Both the position numbers and the translations under genes were made by a program. From Phycisphaerae bacterium (lineage in GTDB: Bacteria; Planctomycetota; Phycisphaerae; Phycisphaerales; SM1A02), in NCBI GenBank assembly GCA_016873355.1, contig VGXK01000026.1, positions 1-11,586 of the forward strand: a stretch of DNA of 11,586 bases, written 5' to 3'. Shown one piece after another: positions 11,551 to 11,586 of this stretch. The notes beneath the pieces were generated by a model. That model searched no databases. It saw only the letters and a list, made by a program, of their open reading frames with translations, and was not told the origin of the DNA. Within the stretch, counting starts at the first letter, position 1. Every line of letters begins with the position of its first letter.

Positions 11551-11586
11551 GCGCGGCGCGACGACTCGCCGGCGCCGTGCGGCCCG
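11547..11586 (+). CDS. Possible start of a further gene overlapping the Rieske stop codon
   Basis: A GTG at 11547 overlaps the TGA of the Rieske gene (GTGA), a common arrangement for translationally coupled genes. The frame stays open to the window edge for 13 codons (Met/Val-Ser-Ala-Ala-Arg-Arg-Leu-Ala-Gly-Ala-Val-Arg-Pro). There is far too little to identify a product, and chance open frames are frequent at this GC content. Confidence 0.25.
   Translation, partial: MSAARRLAGAVRP

Overview
The window is very GC-rich bacterial DNA, densely packed with genes and strongly biased to G or C at third codon positions. The best lineage clue is the C-terminus of the secreted protein at 7557-9398. It carries two EF-hand-like calcium loops spaced like a dockerin and ending in Leu-Leu-x-x-Trp-Gly, a tail I associate with Planctomycetota, especially Phycisphaerae. 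The unusual ketosynthase pair fits the same group. This placement is inference from sequence style, not a database match.

Layout: (1) 2-265 is the C-terminus of a class II DAHP synthase (shikimate pathway), followed by degenerate 26-bp tandem repeats. (2) 367-3058 encodes a ketosynthase pair: a catalytically dead chain-length-factor-like protein, then an intact condensing enzyme. A possible 14-codon mini-ORF overlaps both genes. A membrane-anchored protein of unknown function follows (3086-3799) and ends at a hairpin. (3) 3916-5127 is a Fic-domain AMP-transferase-type protein with its own inhibitory motif and a C-terminal winged helix. It has an AT-richer promoter containing a dyad and more relaxed codon use, so it looks acquired. 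(4) 5172-7438 holds nuoG (complex I) without other nuo genes, plus a nitroreductase-family flavoprotein, closed by a hairpin. (5) 7557-9398 is a probably Tat-exported seven-repeat FG-GAP/VCBS propeller with an ASPIC/UnbV domain and the dockerin-like tail. (6) A minus-strand DUF1801 protein (9927-9334) overlaps its end. It diverges from an ACT-domain protein (9951-10409) across a 23-bp gap centred on a perfect palindrome. (7) 10462-11550 is a Rieske non-heme iron oxygenase alpha subunit; another gene may start at its stop codon.

Functional links: the KS/CLF pair should form a heterodimer building a polyketide or unusual acyl chain, but no acyl carrier protein, reductase or dehydratase lies in the window. 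The other genes look like a mix of housekeeping and accessory functions. Several starts (367, 9927, 9951, 10462) have a -10-like hexamer only 6-10 nt upstream and no Shine-Dalgarno, suggesting leaderless transcripts. The genes at 1736 and 7557 have clear Shine-Dalgarno sequences. No gene-free stretch exceeds 300 bases. I saw no tRNA, rRNA, CRISPR array, insertion sequence or integrase.
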